Shown here: one piece after another, positions 7,911 through 16,271 of the stretch | Numbering within the stretch: the stretch's first letter is position 1 | How the letters are laid out: each line of letters begins with the position of its first letter | Notes under the pieces: model-generated | Database searches by the model: none | What the model saw: the letters and a program-made list of their open reading frames with translations, nothing else | Told to the model about the DNA's origin: nothing | Source: Bacteroidetes bacterium 43-16 | GTDB lineage: Bacteria; Bacteroidota; Bacteroidia; Chitinophagales; Chitinophagaceae | Length of the DNA: 43,937 bases | Direction of reading: 5' to 3' | NCBI GenBank assembly: GCA_001897525.1 | Contig: MKTB01000032.1 | Span: 1 to 43,937, forward strand | Position numbers and translations under genes: made by a program

Positions 7911-8060
7911 CGGAGGGTAACAGCAACGGCATCGAGCCGTTTTTCCCTGTTACATTCAATCCGTCCCGCAGGGCGGATTTTTGTGTTCACCGGAACACGG
8001 CAAGTTGTGTTTTGAGGCACTCGAAACCGAGTTAGTGCCTCAAAACAACTTGCCCTTTGC
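7911..8060 (+). other. oriT: Candidate oriT
   Basis: A dense set of inverted repeats just upstream of mobA. There is a nested hairpin at 7917-7953 (outer arms GTAACAG/CTGTTAC, inner ACGGC/GCCGT), a GC-rich hairpin near 7968-7978 followed by T5, GTGTTC-ACCG-GAACAC at 7983-7998, and a long imperfect repeat with arms 8000-8021 and 8034-8053 (2-nt bulge, inner ACTCG/CGAGT). Relaxase targets typically sit next to such an imperfect inverted repeat, and CTnDOT-type oriT lies by mobA. The nick position cannot be set by eye. Confidence 0.55.
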
Positions 8061-8117
8061 AGGGGGCAGAAAACACCTTCCGAAGTCAGCGTTTTGTATG
8101 AATTTTAAAATGGATTT

Positions 8118-8558
8118 GTGATGAACGAGAACAGAAACAAAAAACAGAATAAGGGTGGACGGACACCCAAAACAGACCCAAGCATCCACCGCCACGTTTT
8201 CCGTCTTACAGACGAAGAAAACACGAAACTTTTATCGCTTTTTGATGCATCGGGAATGACCAATAAAGCAAAATTTATCATCGGCTTGTTGTTCGGTAAG
8301 GAAATGAAATCAGTAAAAATTGACAAAGGAACGGTTGATTTTTATATGCGATTGACTTCGTTTCATAGCCAATTTCGCTCCGTTGGTGTGAACTATAACC
8401 AGATTGTAAAGCTGCTGTATAAGCATTTTACCGAGAAAAAAGCGGCTGCATTCCTGTACAAACTGGAAAAACAGACGGTTGAAATGGCGATGCTATGCCA
8501 AAAAATCATTCAACTTACCGAAGAATTTGAAGCAAAACACCTGAAAAAACAAGCTTAG
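8118..8558 (+). CDS. mobA: MobA, relaxosome accessory DNA-binding protein
   Basis: 146 residues. The basic N-terminus (NKKQNKGGRTPK) leads into a ribbon-helix-helix-like segment (RHVFRLTDEENTKLLSLFDASG) and a MobC-type helical domain with VGVNYNQIVKLL, a pattern close to the G-x-N-x-NQ-I signature of plasmid mobilisation accessory proteins. It should bind oriT and recruit or orient the relaxase. Start: the second codon is also ATG, so the true start may be 3 bp later. The relaxase gene begins 3 bp after its stop, so the two form one transcript. Confidence 0.85.
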   Translation: MMNENRNKKQNKGGRTPKTDPSIHRHVFRLTDEENTKLLSLFDASGMTNKAKFIIGLLFGKEMKSVKIDKGTVDFYMRLTSFHSQFRSVGVNYNQIVKLLYKHFTEKKAAAFLYKLEKQTVEMAMLCQKIIQLTEEFEAKHLKKQA

Positions 8559-8560
8559 AA

Positions 8561-9847
8561 ATGATAGCAAAAATCGGTAGAAGCGGAAATTTATATGGGG
8601 CATTGGCATACAATCAACTCAAAGTGGAGCATGAAAACGGACAAATTTTGTTTGCCAGTAAGATGATTGAAACCGCTAACGGGCATTATTCCGTAGCACA
8701 ATTAGCCCAATCTTTTGCGCCTTACCTAATAGCCAACCGCAATACCGAGAAACATACGCTGCATATTTCGCTCAATCCCGACCCGAATGATAAGGTAAGC
8801 AATGAAAAATATCGGGAAATGGCAGAACAGTATATGCGGGAAATGGGTTACGGCGAACAGCCTTTTGTGGTGTTCAAACATACCGATACCAGCCGCAGCC
8901 ATATACACATTGTATCAGTTTGCGTGAATGAGCAGGGAAAAAAGATCTCGGACAAATTCGAGAAAATGCGGTCGATGAATGTATGCCGTGAACTGGAAAA
9001 ACAACACGGGTTGATACCCGCCACCGACAAAGAGCGTAATCAGACTGATAAGGTTTTCCGTCCGGTTGATTATCGGGCAGGCGATGTTAAGAGCCAAATC
9101 GCTTCAGTCGTTCGTCACCTGCCAAACTATTACCAATATCAAACATTGGGAGAATATAATGCCCTGCTTTCCCTGTTCAATATTACCGCCGAGAAAATAG
9201 AGGGCGAATTGCAAGGGAAAATGCAGCAGGGCTTATTGTACATTCCATTGAATGAAAATGGTGATAGAGCCGGGCATCCGTTTAAGGCTTCATTATTCGG
9301 GAAGAGCGCAGGGCTTTCGGCTTTGGAACTGCATTTTGCGAAATGCAAAACGGCTTTGAAAACCAGCCCCACCAAACAGACCTTAAAATCCGCCGTTAGC
9401 ATTGCCCTGCAATCTACAACTGATGAATTGAGCTTTAAAAAGCATTTGGCAGAACAAGGTATTAATGTCGTGGTAAGAAGAAATGATACGGGCCGAATAT
9501 ACGGAATGACATTTATAGACCACAACTCAAAAGCTGTATGGAATGGTTCACGTTTGGCAACAGAACTTTCTGCCAACGCTTTTAACGATTATTGGAATAG
9601 TAGTCGTCAATCGGAGAAAAAAGAATCAGGCATACGACAGTCAAAAACACCCACATCAGATGATGCAGATCTTCCCGAGGAAGCCCCACACCATCTGTTC
9701 AATTTCTTAAATACTGACAAACATGAAGATGGTTTGATCGAAGCGTTGGGCGGATTGCTTCCCGAAGCTCAAGGCGAAGATTACGAGGAACAGGATTTTG
9801 CTAACCAAATGAAAAAGAAAAGAAAACACCGCAGAAATTCTGGATAA
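8561..9847 (+). CDS. mobB: MobB relaxase
   Basis: 428 residues. This nicks oriT, stays linked to the 5' end through a tyrosine and pilots the strand into the recipient. The relaxase domain occupies about the first 250 residues: N-terminus IAKIGRSGNLYGALAYN (candidate catalytic tyrosines Y12 and Y17), then HTLHISLNP, and the metal-binding HIHIV segment with H114 and H116. The C-terminal part is basic and ends in a K/R-rich tail, which could serve as a secretion signal. In related elements the coupling gene follows directly; here a 3.9-kb cargo island separates them. Confidence 0.92.
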   Translation: MIAKIGRSGNLYGALAYNQLKVEHENGQILFASKMIETANGHYSVAQLAQSFAPYLIANRNTEKHTLHISLNPDPNDKVSNEKYREMAEQYMREMGYGEQPFVVFKHTDTSRSHIHIVSVCVNEQGKKISDKFEKMRSMNVCRELEKQHGLIPATDKERNQTDKVFRPVDYRAGDVKSQIASVVRHLPNYYQYQTLGEYNALLSLFNITAEKIEGELQGKMQQGLLYIPLNENGDRAGHPFKASLFGKSAGLSALELHFAKCKTALKTSPTKQTLKSAVSIALQSTTDELSFKKHLAEQGINVVVRRNDTGRIYGMTFIDHNSKAVWNGSRLATELSANAFNDYWNSSRQSEKKESGIRQSKTPTSDDADLPEEAPHHLFNFLNTDKHEDGLIEALGGLLPEAQGEDYEEQDFANQMKKKRKHRRNSG

Positions 9848-9886
9848 GCAAATTAAATACACTGGTATATTAAGACGGATGCTGAA

Positions 9887-11128
9887 TTAAAAATAGGTTG
9901 AGATACCAAAACTAAAACCACCGAGCAATACAGGCGGATTCGCAAAGAAGTCACGGCTACGCTGGTGCCTGTAGTTCAATCGCAATACGGTTTCAGAATT
10001 TGGACGGAAGCTCAATCCTCCCACCACACTCCACAGATCTTCACCAATATTATCGCCAGTTTCCCTAAGCTTCCCCACATTCCAATCCACATATTCCAAA
10101 CGGCAGGCAAGGCTTAGGGATGCTTTTGGCCATCCCAATATTTTTCGTTGTAAAACAGGTTGGACGATATCGACAAATCCGCCTTGTTGCCGCTCACCAT
10201 ATTGTTGAGTATAACTTTCCGGAACCATTAGTTTAATCCATGCCCATTCACCGGTAATAAAAGTCTTTATGTGCGGAATCTTCGTGTTAAAATCAACTGC
10301 ATATACACTCAATGTCCGTTTTTCGTCGATAACGTTGCCATTGTCAACGTACCTGTTGTAAATACCACCCATGTAAGAAATGCCAATTTCACCTATCCTG
10401 TTATTTCTTGCTGCCAGTTTTCCTGAAAAGAGTGGTTGCCCGGTGAGACTTAACTCGAAACGGTCGGTGTTGGATTTTGTCGCAGCCAGGTACGTTTTGC
10501 CCTGTTCATTGTTAATGATGGATTGATCAAATCCTCCCGAAACATAAGCTTCATAACCGAACATCCAGTCGTCATCGTAATGTTTACCATACAATCCGAA
10601 TCCGGCGTTGCTCCAGGTGGAAGGCAAAAGCTGTGTCGCTGAAATTGGACGGTCTGTAAACTCCCACTTAGGCCCGTCATGGTTTTGATTGAATGCACCG
10701 ATCGGACTAAGGATAATCCCCCCACGCAAGTTCAGCAAAGGATGAAACTCCATGTCCAATGCCGCAAATTCGATGTTGATCTCCTTGGTACCATTCTCAA
10801 ATTCAAGCTCGCTCATGAACTTGATGCGCTTGCTGATCGTGGATGCCATAAAAATGGTGAACCTCCTGAATTGGAACTGGTTTCCTTGGCTTACCCCGTC
10901 CTGGCCAATATGTTGCCAGTTGGCCTCCATATATCCACCCACAGATATGGGCAGTTTGCCTGCTGAAAGCATTGGTCTATTATATATCGCATCCATATTC
11001 ATTGTATTGTTCAGTGAATCCCTGTTTTCCGCTCTCCTGAACAGGGTAGAATCAATCTGAGCATGAACCAGCGCCGGTACAAACAGACTAACACTGATTA
11101 AAAGTGTGACGTAGTATTTTTTATGCAT
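9887..11128 (-). CDS. Porin-type outer-membrane beta-barrel (OprO/OprP-like)
   Basis: 413 residues with a signal peptide ending in LVHAQ (about residues 1-24). The mature part has alternating hydrophobic/aromatic strands and a final aromatic (FGISTYF) typical of an outer-membrane barrel. Segments such as VGGYMEANW, FQFRRFTIFMAS and LRGGIILSPIGAFNQNHDGP resemble the phosphate-selective porin O/P family in Bacteroidota. It is the last gene of a three-gene unit; its ATG overlaps the Rieske gene by 8 bp. The substrate is unknown; co-expression with redox lipoproteins and a metal regulator suggests uptake linked to metal or respiratory metabolism (inference). Confidence 0.75.
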   Translation of the reverse strand: MHKKYYVTLLISVSLFVPALVHAQIDSTLFRRAENRDSLNNTMNMDAIYNRPMLSAGKLPISVGGYMEANWQHIGQDGVSQGNQFQFRRFTIFMASTISKRIKFMSELEFENGTKEINIEFAALDMEFHPLLNLRGGIILSPIGAFNQNHDGPKWEFTDRPISATQLLPSTWSNAGFGLYGKHYDDDWMFGYEAYVSGGFDQSIINNEQGKTYLAATKSNTDRFELSLTGQPLFSGKLAARNNRIGEIGISYMGGIYNRYVDNGNVIDEKRTLSVYAVDFNTKIPHIKTFITGEWAWIKLMVPESYTQQYGERQQGGFVDIVQPVLQRKILGWPKASLSLACRLEYVDWNVGKLRETGDNIGEDLWSVVGGLSFRPNSETVLRLNYRHQRSRDFFANPPVLLGGFSFGISTYF

Positions 11129-11567
11129 GTTTAAGTGATATGTTGAGTTGGTCGTTAACGATATTTACAGAAAAAGAGCGCAAGCTCTCCCGGGCTGGCC
11201 CATTTTGTACCTGCCCTTTGTTGTTGAACTCACTGCCATGTGCAGGACATTGCAGTATATCGCCGAAAGCCTGTAATTCAGCGCCCTGATGAGTGCATTG
11301 CATAAGCACCGCACTGTATTCGCTTTCTGAAAAACGGAATACATATATGGGGTACCTCAGTTGGCCGTGTTCCACAATAATGTATTTTCTATAGATTTCC
11401 TTTCCGCCCTTACCAGAAAGGAAACTGCTCAACGGAACGGAAAGATCGGAGCCCATAATCTTACCTGATATGGACTTCCCCGTAGCACATCCTTCCAACA
11501 GTACAGGTGCCAGACCTGTACCGAGGCAGGCAAAGCCACATTGTTTGATAAATTGCTTTCTGTCCAT
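11121..11567 (-). CDS. Rieske [2Fe-2S] protein
   Basis: 148 residues. An N-terminal export segment with a possible lipobox (LLEGC, C27) is followed by a Rieske fold. The cluster ligands are visible: C91-T-H93 in CTHQGAEL and C107-P-A-H110 in CPAHGSEF, which is the C-x-H...C-x-x-H pattern. It probably moves electrons in the periplasm or at the outer membrane, perhaps to or from the dihaem protein encoded immediately upstream (1-bp gap). A full twin-arginine motif is not seen (R-K only), so the export route is uncertain. Confidence 0.88.
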   Translation of the reverse strand: MDRKQFIKQCGFACLGTGLAPVLLEGCATGKSISGKIMGSDLSVPLSSFLSGKGGKEIYRKYIIVEHGQLRYPIYVFRFSESEYSAVLMQCTHQGAELQAFGDILQCPAHGSEFNNKGQVQNGPARESLRSFSVNIVNDQLNISLKHA

Positions 11568-11568
11568 A

Positions 11569-12768
11569 TTATAATGATTTGAGGAATTTGATAATCGCGG
11601 CTTTATCTGTTGGAGACAGGTTGTTGTACTGCTGACGGGAAGCTACCGCTTCTCCTCCGTGCAGTTCTATTGCCTGTTCAATGCTGGTTGCCATGCCATC
11701 GTGCATCAGGAAATACTTTCCGCCCTGTGAATTAGGTGAAAGACCCAGCCCCCATAATGGCGGTGTCCTCCATTCATTGGTCTTTGCAGTACCTTCGGTG
11801 TATCCATCATCCAGGCCCGAACCCATATCATGTAGCAACAGATCGGTGTATGGATAAAAATCCTTGAATGCAAGTGCCGAAATCGGGGCATTGCCTGTAG
11901 TTAGTTTGGGTTTGTGGCAACTGCTGCAATTCACTTGCGTAAAAAGGGCTTTCCCCTTTATTACATCCGCATCGGTCTGATTACGGGGGATGGGTGCCTT
12001 CAAGGTTTGTAAATAAAAACCTAGGTTGTTCACTCGCTGGGTGGAAATTTCTGGATCTACTTTCTGCCCGGAATACACATCTATGGGATGGTAGAGCGTA
12101 GATATCCCCATATCCTGTGCGAGTGCGTCTACCGTCTGCTGAAGAAGATCATAAACACTAGCCTTCTTACCGAACCGCCCGATATACCTGCCATTGTGAG
12201 AAACGCTTCCGCTACGGGGATTGATATAGGATGGGATATTTATCCAGTTTACCCTGCCGGAGATGCCGTCCCCATCCAGATCATTTGGATCAGCCATTTG
12301 GAGCAGTACATCATCAGGAACAAATTCAAGAAGCCCCAGTCCTGTAACTGCGGGGGGCGTAAACCTTGAAAAGGCCGCTCCCGGAGGTAAAACTTCCGGT
12401 TGATAGCCTGGGATAGCTCTGTTCTGTAACTGTGGACCGCCCAGATGCAAAAACTGGTTACCCGTTTCGTCTACCTGGCCAAAACGTGTCAATGTGCTGA
12501 ACGGATTTCCCTTACCGTCTCCTGCATGGCAGCTCACGCAACTGTTGGAAACAAACAAAGGACCTAGCCCCTTTTCAACGGTAAATACTTCATCATTAAA
12601 GGTTCTGTCGCCATCATTGAAGCGTTGCATTTCCGAAAGACTAAGCCCCTCAATCGGACCGTCCAGCAAGCTGTCTTCCAAGGGCAATCCGGGCTCAAAC
12701 TTTTCGCAGGCCTGTATCCCGACTATCAGGGCTATAATTCCCCCGATGATAATTTGTGATTTTCTCAT
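11569..12768 (-). CDS. Dihaem lipoprotein, DUF1111/cytochrome c peroxidase-like
   Basis: 399 residues. The signal segment has a lipobox ending at C21. Two c-type haem sites are visible: CVSCH at residues 77-81 and CSSCH near residue 283. Features of the di-haem oxidoreductase (DUF1111) family include PPAVTGLGLLEFVPDD, the calcium-like DPNDLDGDGISGR loop, and RTPPLWGLG near the C-terminus. Proteins of this family are often found with iron-regulated or imelysin genes. It is first in the unit dihaem-Rieske-porin, divergent from a DtxR-type regulator with palindromes between them, so metal-responsive control is likely. Confidence 0.85.
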   Translation of the reverse strand: MRKSQIIIGGIIALIVGIQACEKFEPGLPLEDSLLDGPIEGLSLSEMQRFNDGDRTFNDEVFTVEKGLGPLFVSNSCVSCHAGDGKGNPFSTLTRFGQVDETGNQFLHLGGPQLQNRAIPGYQPEVLPPGAAFSRFTPPAVTGLGLLEFVPDDVLLQMADPNDLDGDGISGRVNWINIPSYINPRSGSVSHNGRYIGRFGKKASVYDLLQQTVDALAQDMGISTLYHPIDVYSGQKVDPEISTQRVNNLGFYLQTLKAPIPRNQTDADVIKGKALFTQVNCSSCHKPKLTTGNAPISALAFKDFYPYTDLLLHDMGSGLDDGYTEGTAKTNEWRTPPLWGLGLSPNSQGGKYFLMHDGMATSIEQAIELHGGEAVASRQQYNNLSPTDKAAIIKFLKSL

Positions 12769-12853
12769 TTGCTACTTTTTTTATTCATTACTTTTCAATT
12801 TGGCTCATTAAATAACAGGAATACTCTATAAGATAATACTAAAAAATATTCAC

Positions 12854-12880
12854 AGACTAATTTAAAATATAAATTAGTCT
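12854..12880. promoter_or_regulatory. 27-bp perfect palindrome in the divergent promoter region
   Basis: Arms AGACTAATTTA (12854-12864) and TAAATTAGTCT (12870-12880) are exact inverted repeats around 5 bp. It lies 86 bp upstream of the dihaem gene and 85 bp upstream of the regulator gene. The TTAG/CTAA content fits DtxR/MntR-type operators. Confidence 0.6.
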
Positions 12881-12931
12881 TACAAAAATAATAAGCTAGA
12901 CTATACTAACAAATAAAGTTTGTTTAAAATG

Positions 12932-12945
12932 TTAGAGCGGTCTAA
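12932..12945. promoter_or_regulatory. Palindrome TTAGAGCGGTCTAA before the DtxR-type gene
   Basis: A 14-bp site of the form TTAG-n6-CTAA, 19 bp before the regulator ATG. DtxR/MntR-family boxes commonly have this TTAG...CTAA shape. It shares AGTCTA/TAGA elements with the larger palindrome at 12854-12880. Probably autoregulatory. Confidence 0.5.
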
Positions 12946-12964
12946 TAATTTGTAGATTTGTTAT

Positions 12965-13633
12965 ATGATTTCGGAAACTGAAGAAAACTACTTGAAAGCT
13001 TTATTTGTCTTATCCATTGACAAAGGTGAAGTGAATATATCGGAGCTGAGTAAGCAATTGGAAGTTAAGATACCTACAGCTAATAGCATGATGAAACGCC
13101 TTGCCGAGAAAGAGCTGGTCATTTATGAAAGCTACAAGCCAGTCAAGCTTTCTGCGAAAGGAAAAAAGGAAGCCGCCCTGATAATCAGGAAGCACCGGCT
13201 TACCGAAATGTTCCTAGTGGAAAAGATGGGCTTTGGATGGGAAGAGGTTCATCTTATTGCCGAACAGATCGAACATATCCGGTCAACGGCATTTTTCGAG
13301 AAAATGGATGAATTACTTGGGCATCCGAATGTTGACCCTCACGGATCACCGATACCGGACATAAACGGAAAGATCACAACCGAACACTATCTGAGGTTAA
13401 GCGACCATAAGAAAGGAGATAAGGTCGAATTTATGGCAGTTTCCCATTCTTCCGAAGATTTGCTGAAATTCCTGAACAGCAAGGAACTTGTACTGGGTAC
13501 TGTTTTGTTTATTGAGTCCATAGAACCATTCGATGGAACAATGTCGGTTTCCTATGATAAAAGACAAAATGAGATGCTGAGCAGCAAAGTCTGCGACAAA
13601 CTTCTGGTGAGAGGAGCTGAAGGTAATTCCTAA
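12965..13633 (+). CDS. DtxR/MntR-family metal-dependent regulator
   Basis: 222 residues in three parts. An N-terminal winged helix (about 1-65) contains ISELSKQLEVKIPTANSMMKRL. The dimerisation/metal-binding domain (about 70-140) contains HRLTEMFLVEKMGFGWEEVH, EQIEHI and GHPNVDPHGSPIP. A C-terminal FeoA/SH3-like part follows. It senses Fe(II) or Mn(II) and binds palindromic operators. It is transcribed away from the dihaem-Rieske-porin unit, with two palindromes between. Metal preference cannot be told by eye. It lies 40 bp before a phased repeat and the mobC gene. Confidence 0.9.
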   Translation: MISETEENYLKALFVLSIDKGEVNISELSKQLEVKIPTANSMMKRLAEKELVIYESYKPVKLSAKGKKEAALIIRKHRLTEMFLVEKMGFGWEEVHLIAEQIEHIRSTAFFEKMDELLGHPNVDPHGSPIPDINGKITTEHYLRLSDHKKGDKVEFMAVSHSSEDLLKFLNSKELVLGTVLFIESIEPFDGTMSVSYDKRQNEMLSSKVCDKLLVRGAEGNS

Positions 13634-13660
13634 AATCAATCTGAAAATTATAGTCTTCCC

Positions 13661-13700
13661 GCCAAATACTGCCACTCGATGCCACTGGCTGCCACATTCC
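13661..13700 (+). promoter_or_regulatory. Phased GCC repeat, mobC promoter region
   Basis: Best example of the motif: GCCAAATACT, GCCACTCGAT, GCCACTGGCT, GCCACATTCC, four units with GCC at exactly 13661, 13671, 13681 and 13691. They are followed by TATAG, a possible -7 element, and the mobC ATG lies 54 bp downstream. It points into mobC. Confidence 0.7.
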
Positions 13701-13754
13701 TATAGCCACCCCTTATAGCGTTTAAATTCACGCCCGAACATTAAAACTAAAATA

Positions 13755-15755
13755 ATGCAAGGGGAAGATGATTTAAGAGGGTTAGTCAAGATAATGGCTT
13801 TTATGCGGGCAGTGAGTATTCTTTTGGTACTGATGCACCTTTATTGGTTCTGCTACGGTTTCTTTTTAGAGCGTGGCTGGACGTTGGAAGTAATCAACAA
13901 AATATTAGGGAATTTTGACAGAACTGCTGGTTTGTTTTCACATACCCTTTATACCAAAGCATTTGCTCTGGTGTTGTTAGCTTTGAGTTGTTTAGGTACA
14001 AAGGGCGTAAAGAATGAAAAAATAACATGGTCAAAAATTTACGCGGCTTTAGGCGTTGGTTTTGTGCTGTTTTTCCTGAACACACCATTGTTAATACTAT
14101 CTCCCGCAACAGGTACATTTCTGTATATCCTTACTATTTCGTTAGGTTATATCGCCTTGCTTATGGCTGGGGTATGGATGAGCCGCTTGCTCCGCACCAA
14201 TCTTATGGACGATGTTTTCAATAATGAAAACGAAAGCTTTCAACAGGAAACCAAGCTGATGGAAAACGAGTATTCCGTCAATCTGCCCACCAAGTTTTAC
14301 TACAAAGGCAAATGGAACAACGGTTGGATAAACATTGTAAATCCTTTCAGGGCATCTATTGTACTCGGTACTCCAGGTTCCGGAAAATCATATGCTATCG
14401 TAAATAATTACATCAAGCAACAGATAGAAAAGGGCTTTAGTATGTATATATACGATTTCAAATTCGACGACCTTTCTACCATCGCCTACAATCACTTACT
14501 GAAACACCGGGACAAGTACAAAGTGCAGCCCAAATTCTACGTCATCAATTTCGACGACCCTCGCAGAAGCCATCGGTGCAACCCACTCAATCCCGACTTT
14601 ATGACGGACATTTCAGATGCTTACGAAGCGGCCTACACGATAATGCTGAACCTAAACAGGTCGTGGATACAGAAGCAGGGCGATTTTTTCGTGGAAAGCC
14701 CAATTATTCTTTTGGCTGCGATAATCTGGTATTTGAAAATTTATGAGAATGGAAAGTACTGTACATTCCCACACGCCATCGAATTACTGAATAAAAAGTA
14801 TTCGGATGTATTCACGATTCTTACCTCGTACCCCGATTTGGAAAACTACCTATCGCCATTTATGGACGCGTGGCAAGGTGGTGCACAAGATCAACTGCAA
14901 GGTCAGATTGCATCGGCAAAAATTCCTTTATCGAGAATGATCAGTCCGCAACTCTATTGGGTGATGACAGGTGATGATTTTACGCTGGACATTAATAACC
15001 CCAAAGAACCAAAAATTTTATGCGTTGGCAATAATCCTGACCGTCAAAATATTTACTCTGCCGCATTAGGTTTGTACAATTCACGGATCGTCAAACTGAT
15101 TAACAAAAAAGGACAGCTAAAGAGTTCTGTTATCATAGATGAGCTGCCTACGATTTATTTCAGAGGACTGGACAACCTGATCGCAACTGCCAGATCAAAC
15201 AAAGTAGCAGTATGTTTAGGATTTCAAGATTTTTCGCAATTAACAAGGGACTACGGCGACAAGGAAAGTAAGGTAATTCAGAATACCGTTGGTAATGTAT
15301 TCAGTGGTCAGGTTGTAGGAGAGACCGCAAAGAGCCTTTCGGAACGCTTTGGAAAAGTATTACAGAAACGTCAGAGTATGACCATCAATAGAAATGATAA
15401 ATCAACATCTATCTCCACACAATTAGATAGCCTGATACCTGCATCCAAAATATCAACCTTGACACAAGGTATGTTTGTGGGTTCTGTATCAGACAACTTT
15501 GATGAACGTATCGAGCAAAAGATTTTTCATGCAGAAATTGTAGTGGACAATGAAAGGGTAGCCGCTGAAACCAAAGCTTACCAGCAGATACCACAAATCC
15601 TTTCTTTTGTAAATGAGCAGGGAAAAGATCAAATGAAAGAGGAAATTGAAAGCAATTACAAACGTATAAAGTCAGACATCCTGCATATTGTTGTGAGTGA
15701 AATAGAACGGATAAAGAATGATCCTGATTTGCAGCATTTGGTACAGGAGGGATAA
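13755..15755 (+). CDS. mobC: MobC, VirD4/TraG-type coupling ATPase
   Basis: 666 residues. This is the inner-membrane ATPase that brings the relaxase-DNA complex to the secretion channel. Four hydrophobic helices lie in the first 150 residues. Walker A GTPGSGKS is at residues 205-212, and Walker B-like SSVIIDELPT is near residue 458, followed by FQDFSQL and the TraG/VirD4 C-terminal region. It lacks the relaxase neighbour usual in this family because the dihaem-DtxR island lies between. A phased repeat with its own promoter sits directly upstream, so it can be expressed independently of mobA-mobB. Confidence 0.92.
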   Translation: MQGEDDLRGLVKIMAFMRAVSILLVLMHLYWFCYGFFLERGWTLEVINKILGNFDRTAGLFSHTLYTKAFALVLLALSCLGTKGVKNEKITWSKIYAALGVGFVLFFLNTPLLILSPATGTFLYILTISLGYIALLMAGVWMSRLLRTNLMDDVFNNENESFQQETKLMENEYSVNLPTKFYYKGKWNNGWINIVNPFRASIVLGTPGSGKSYAIVNNYIKQQIEKGFSMYIYDFKFDDLSTIAYNHLLKHRDKYKVQPKFYVINFDDPRRSHRCNPLNPDFMTDISDAYEAAYTIMLNLNRSWIQKQGDFFVESPIILLAAIIWYLKIYENGKYCTFPHAIELLNKKYSDVFTILTSYPDLENYLSPFMDAWQGGAQDQLQGQIASAKIPLSRMISPQLYWVMTGDDFTLDINNPKEPKILCVGNNPDRQNIYSAALGLYNSRIVKLINKKGQLKSSVIIDELPTIYFRGLDNLIATARSNKVAVCLGFQDFSQLTRDYGDKESKVIQNTVGNVFSGQVVGETAKSLSERFGKVLQKRQSMTINRNDKSTSISTQLDSLIPASKISTLTQGMFVGSVSDNFDERIEQKIFHAEIVVDNERVAAETKAYQQIPQILSFVNEQGKDQMKEEIESNYKRIKSDILHIVVSEIERIKNDPDLQHLVQEG

Positions 15756-15830
15756 TTTTTGTAGCATCATCTGTTCATTTTGTTCATTGCTAAAACTCAA
15801 GCTAGTTAGTTTGACTATCGCCATTAAAAA

Positions 15831-16025
15831 TCATTTTATTACAATTAATGTTTCAAGGCTGAATTTTATAACGTATTTCTCATTTAACCTAAGAATTATG
15901 AGATCAATATGATTAGGAAATTTATCAATTTCTACAACTTCACCTAAATTGATAACAAAATCACCGGTTTTAATTTCCTCTATGGGGATAGTTTTAAATT
16001 GGGAAAGACTTTCGATATTAAGCAT
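15831..16025 (-). CDS. Small hypothetical protein (64 aa)
   Basis: An ATG start with a protein-like composition: alternating hydrophobic strands (TGDFVINLGEVVEIDKFP, LIILRLNEKYVIKF) suggest a small beta-barrel fold. No family recognised. It stands alone, between the coupling-protein gene (opposite strand) and the methylase operon terminator region. An overlapping plus-strand frame at 15718-15912 is less protein-like. Moderate confidence because of size. Confidence 0.5.
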   Translation of the reverse strand: MLNIESLSQFKTIPIEEIKTGDFVINLGEVVEIDKFPNHIDLIILRLNEKYVIKFSLETLIVIK

Positions 16026-16116
16026 TTGCAGTTAGACTGGGTTAAACAATAGTTATACATTGTTGCTATTGACATATACCATTTTGCTGGAGACATTTAC
16101 ATATCCGAGTGAAAAT

Positions 16117-16151
16117 AACGGGGAAAAATCAAACCTGATTTAATCCCCGTT
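16117..16151 (-). terminator. Long hairpin downstream of the methylase-helicase gene
   Basis: Arms AACGGGG and CCCCGTT enclose an inner repeat AAATCA/TGATTT, giving an almost continuous 14-15 bp stem with an AACC loop. It lies about 120 bp past the stop of the minus-strand gene at 16272. The U-tract is weak (TTATTTTC), so termination is likely but not certain. The rest of 16026-16271 is AT-rich with no gene seen. Confidence 0.45.
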
Positions 16152-16271
16152 CATTAACGCTCTCATTATCAAACATAAGCATTTAAATTATTTAATAAAA
16201 AATTACTGTGACATTTTATGTTAACGGTTATTTTTTTTAAAGATTATTAGGAAAGAATTTAACAATCTATC

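Noticed and set aside
7711-8035. Frames on both strands between traA and mobA
   Set aside because: They run through oriT-type inverted repeats and the phased repeat; composition is not protein-like.
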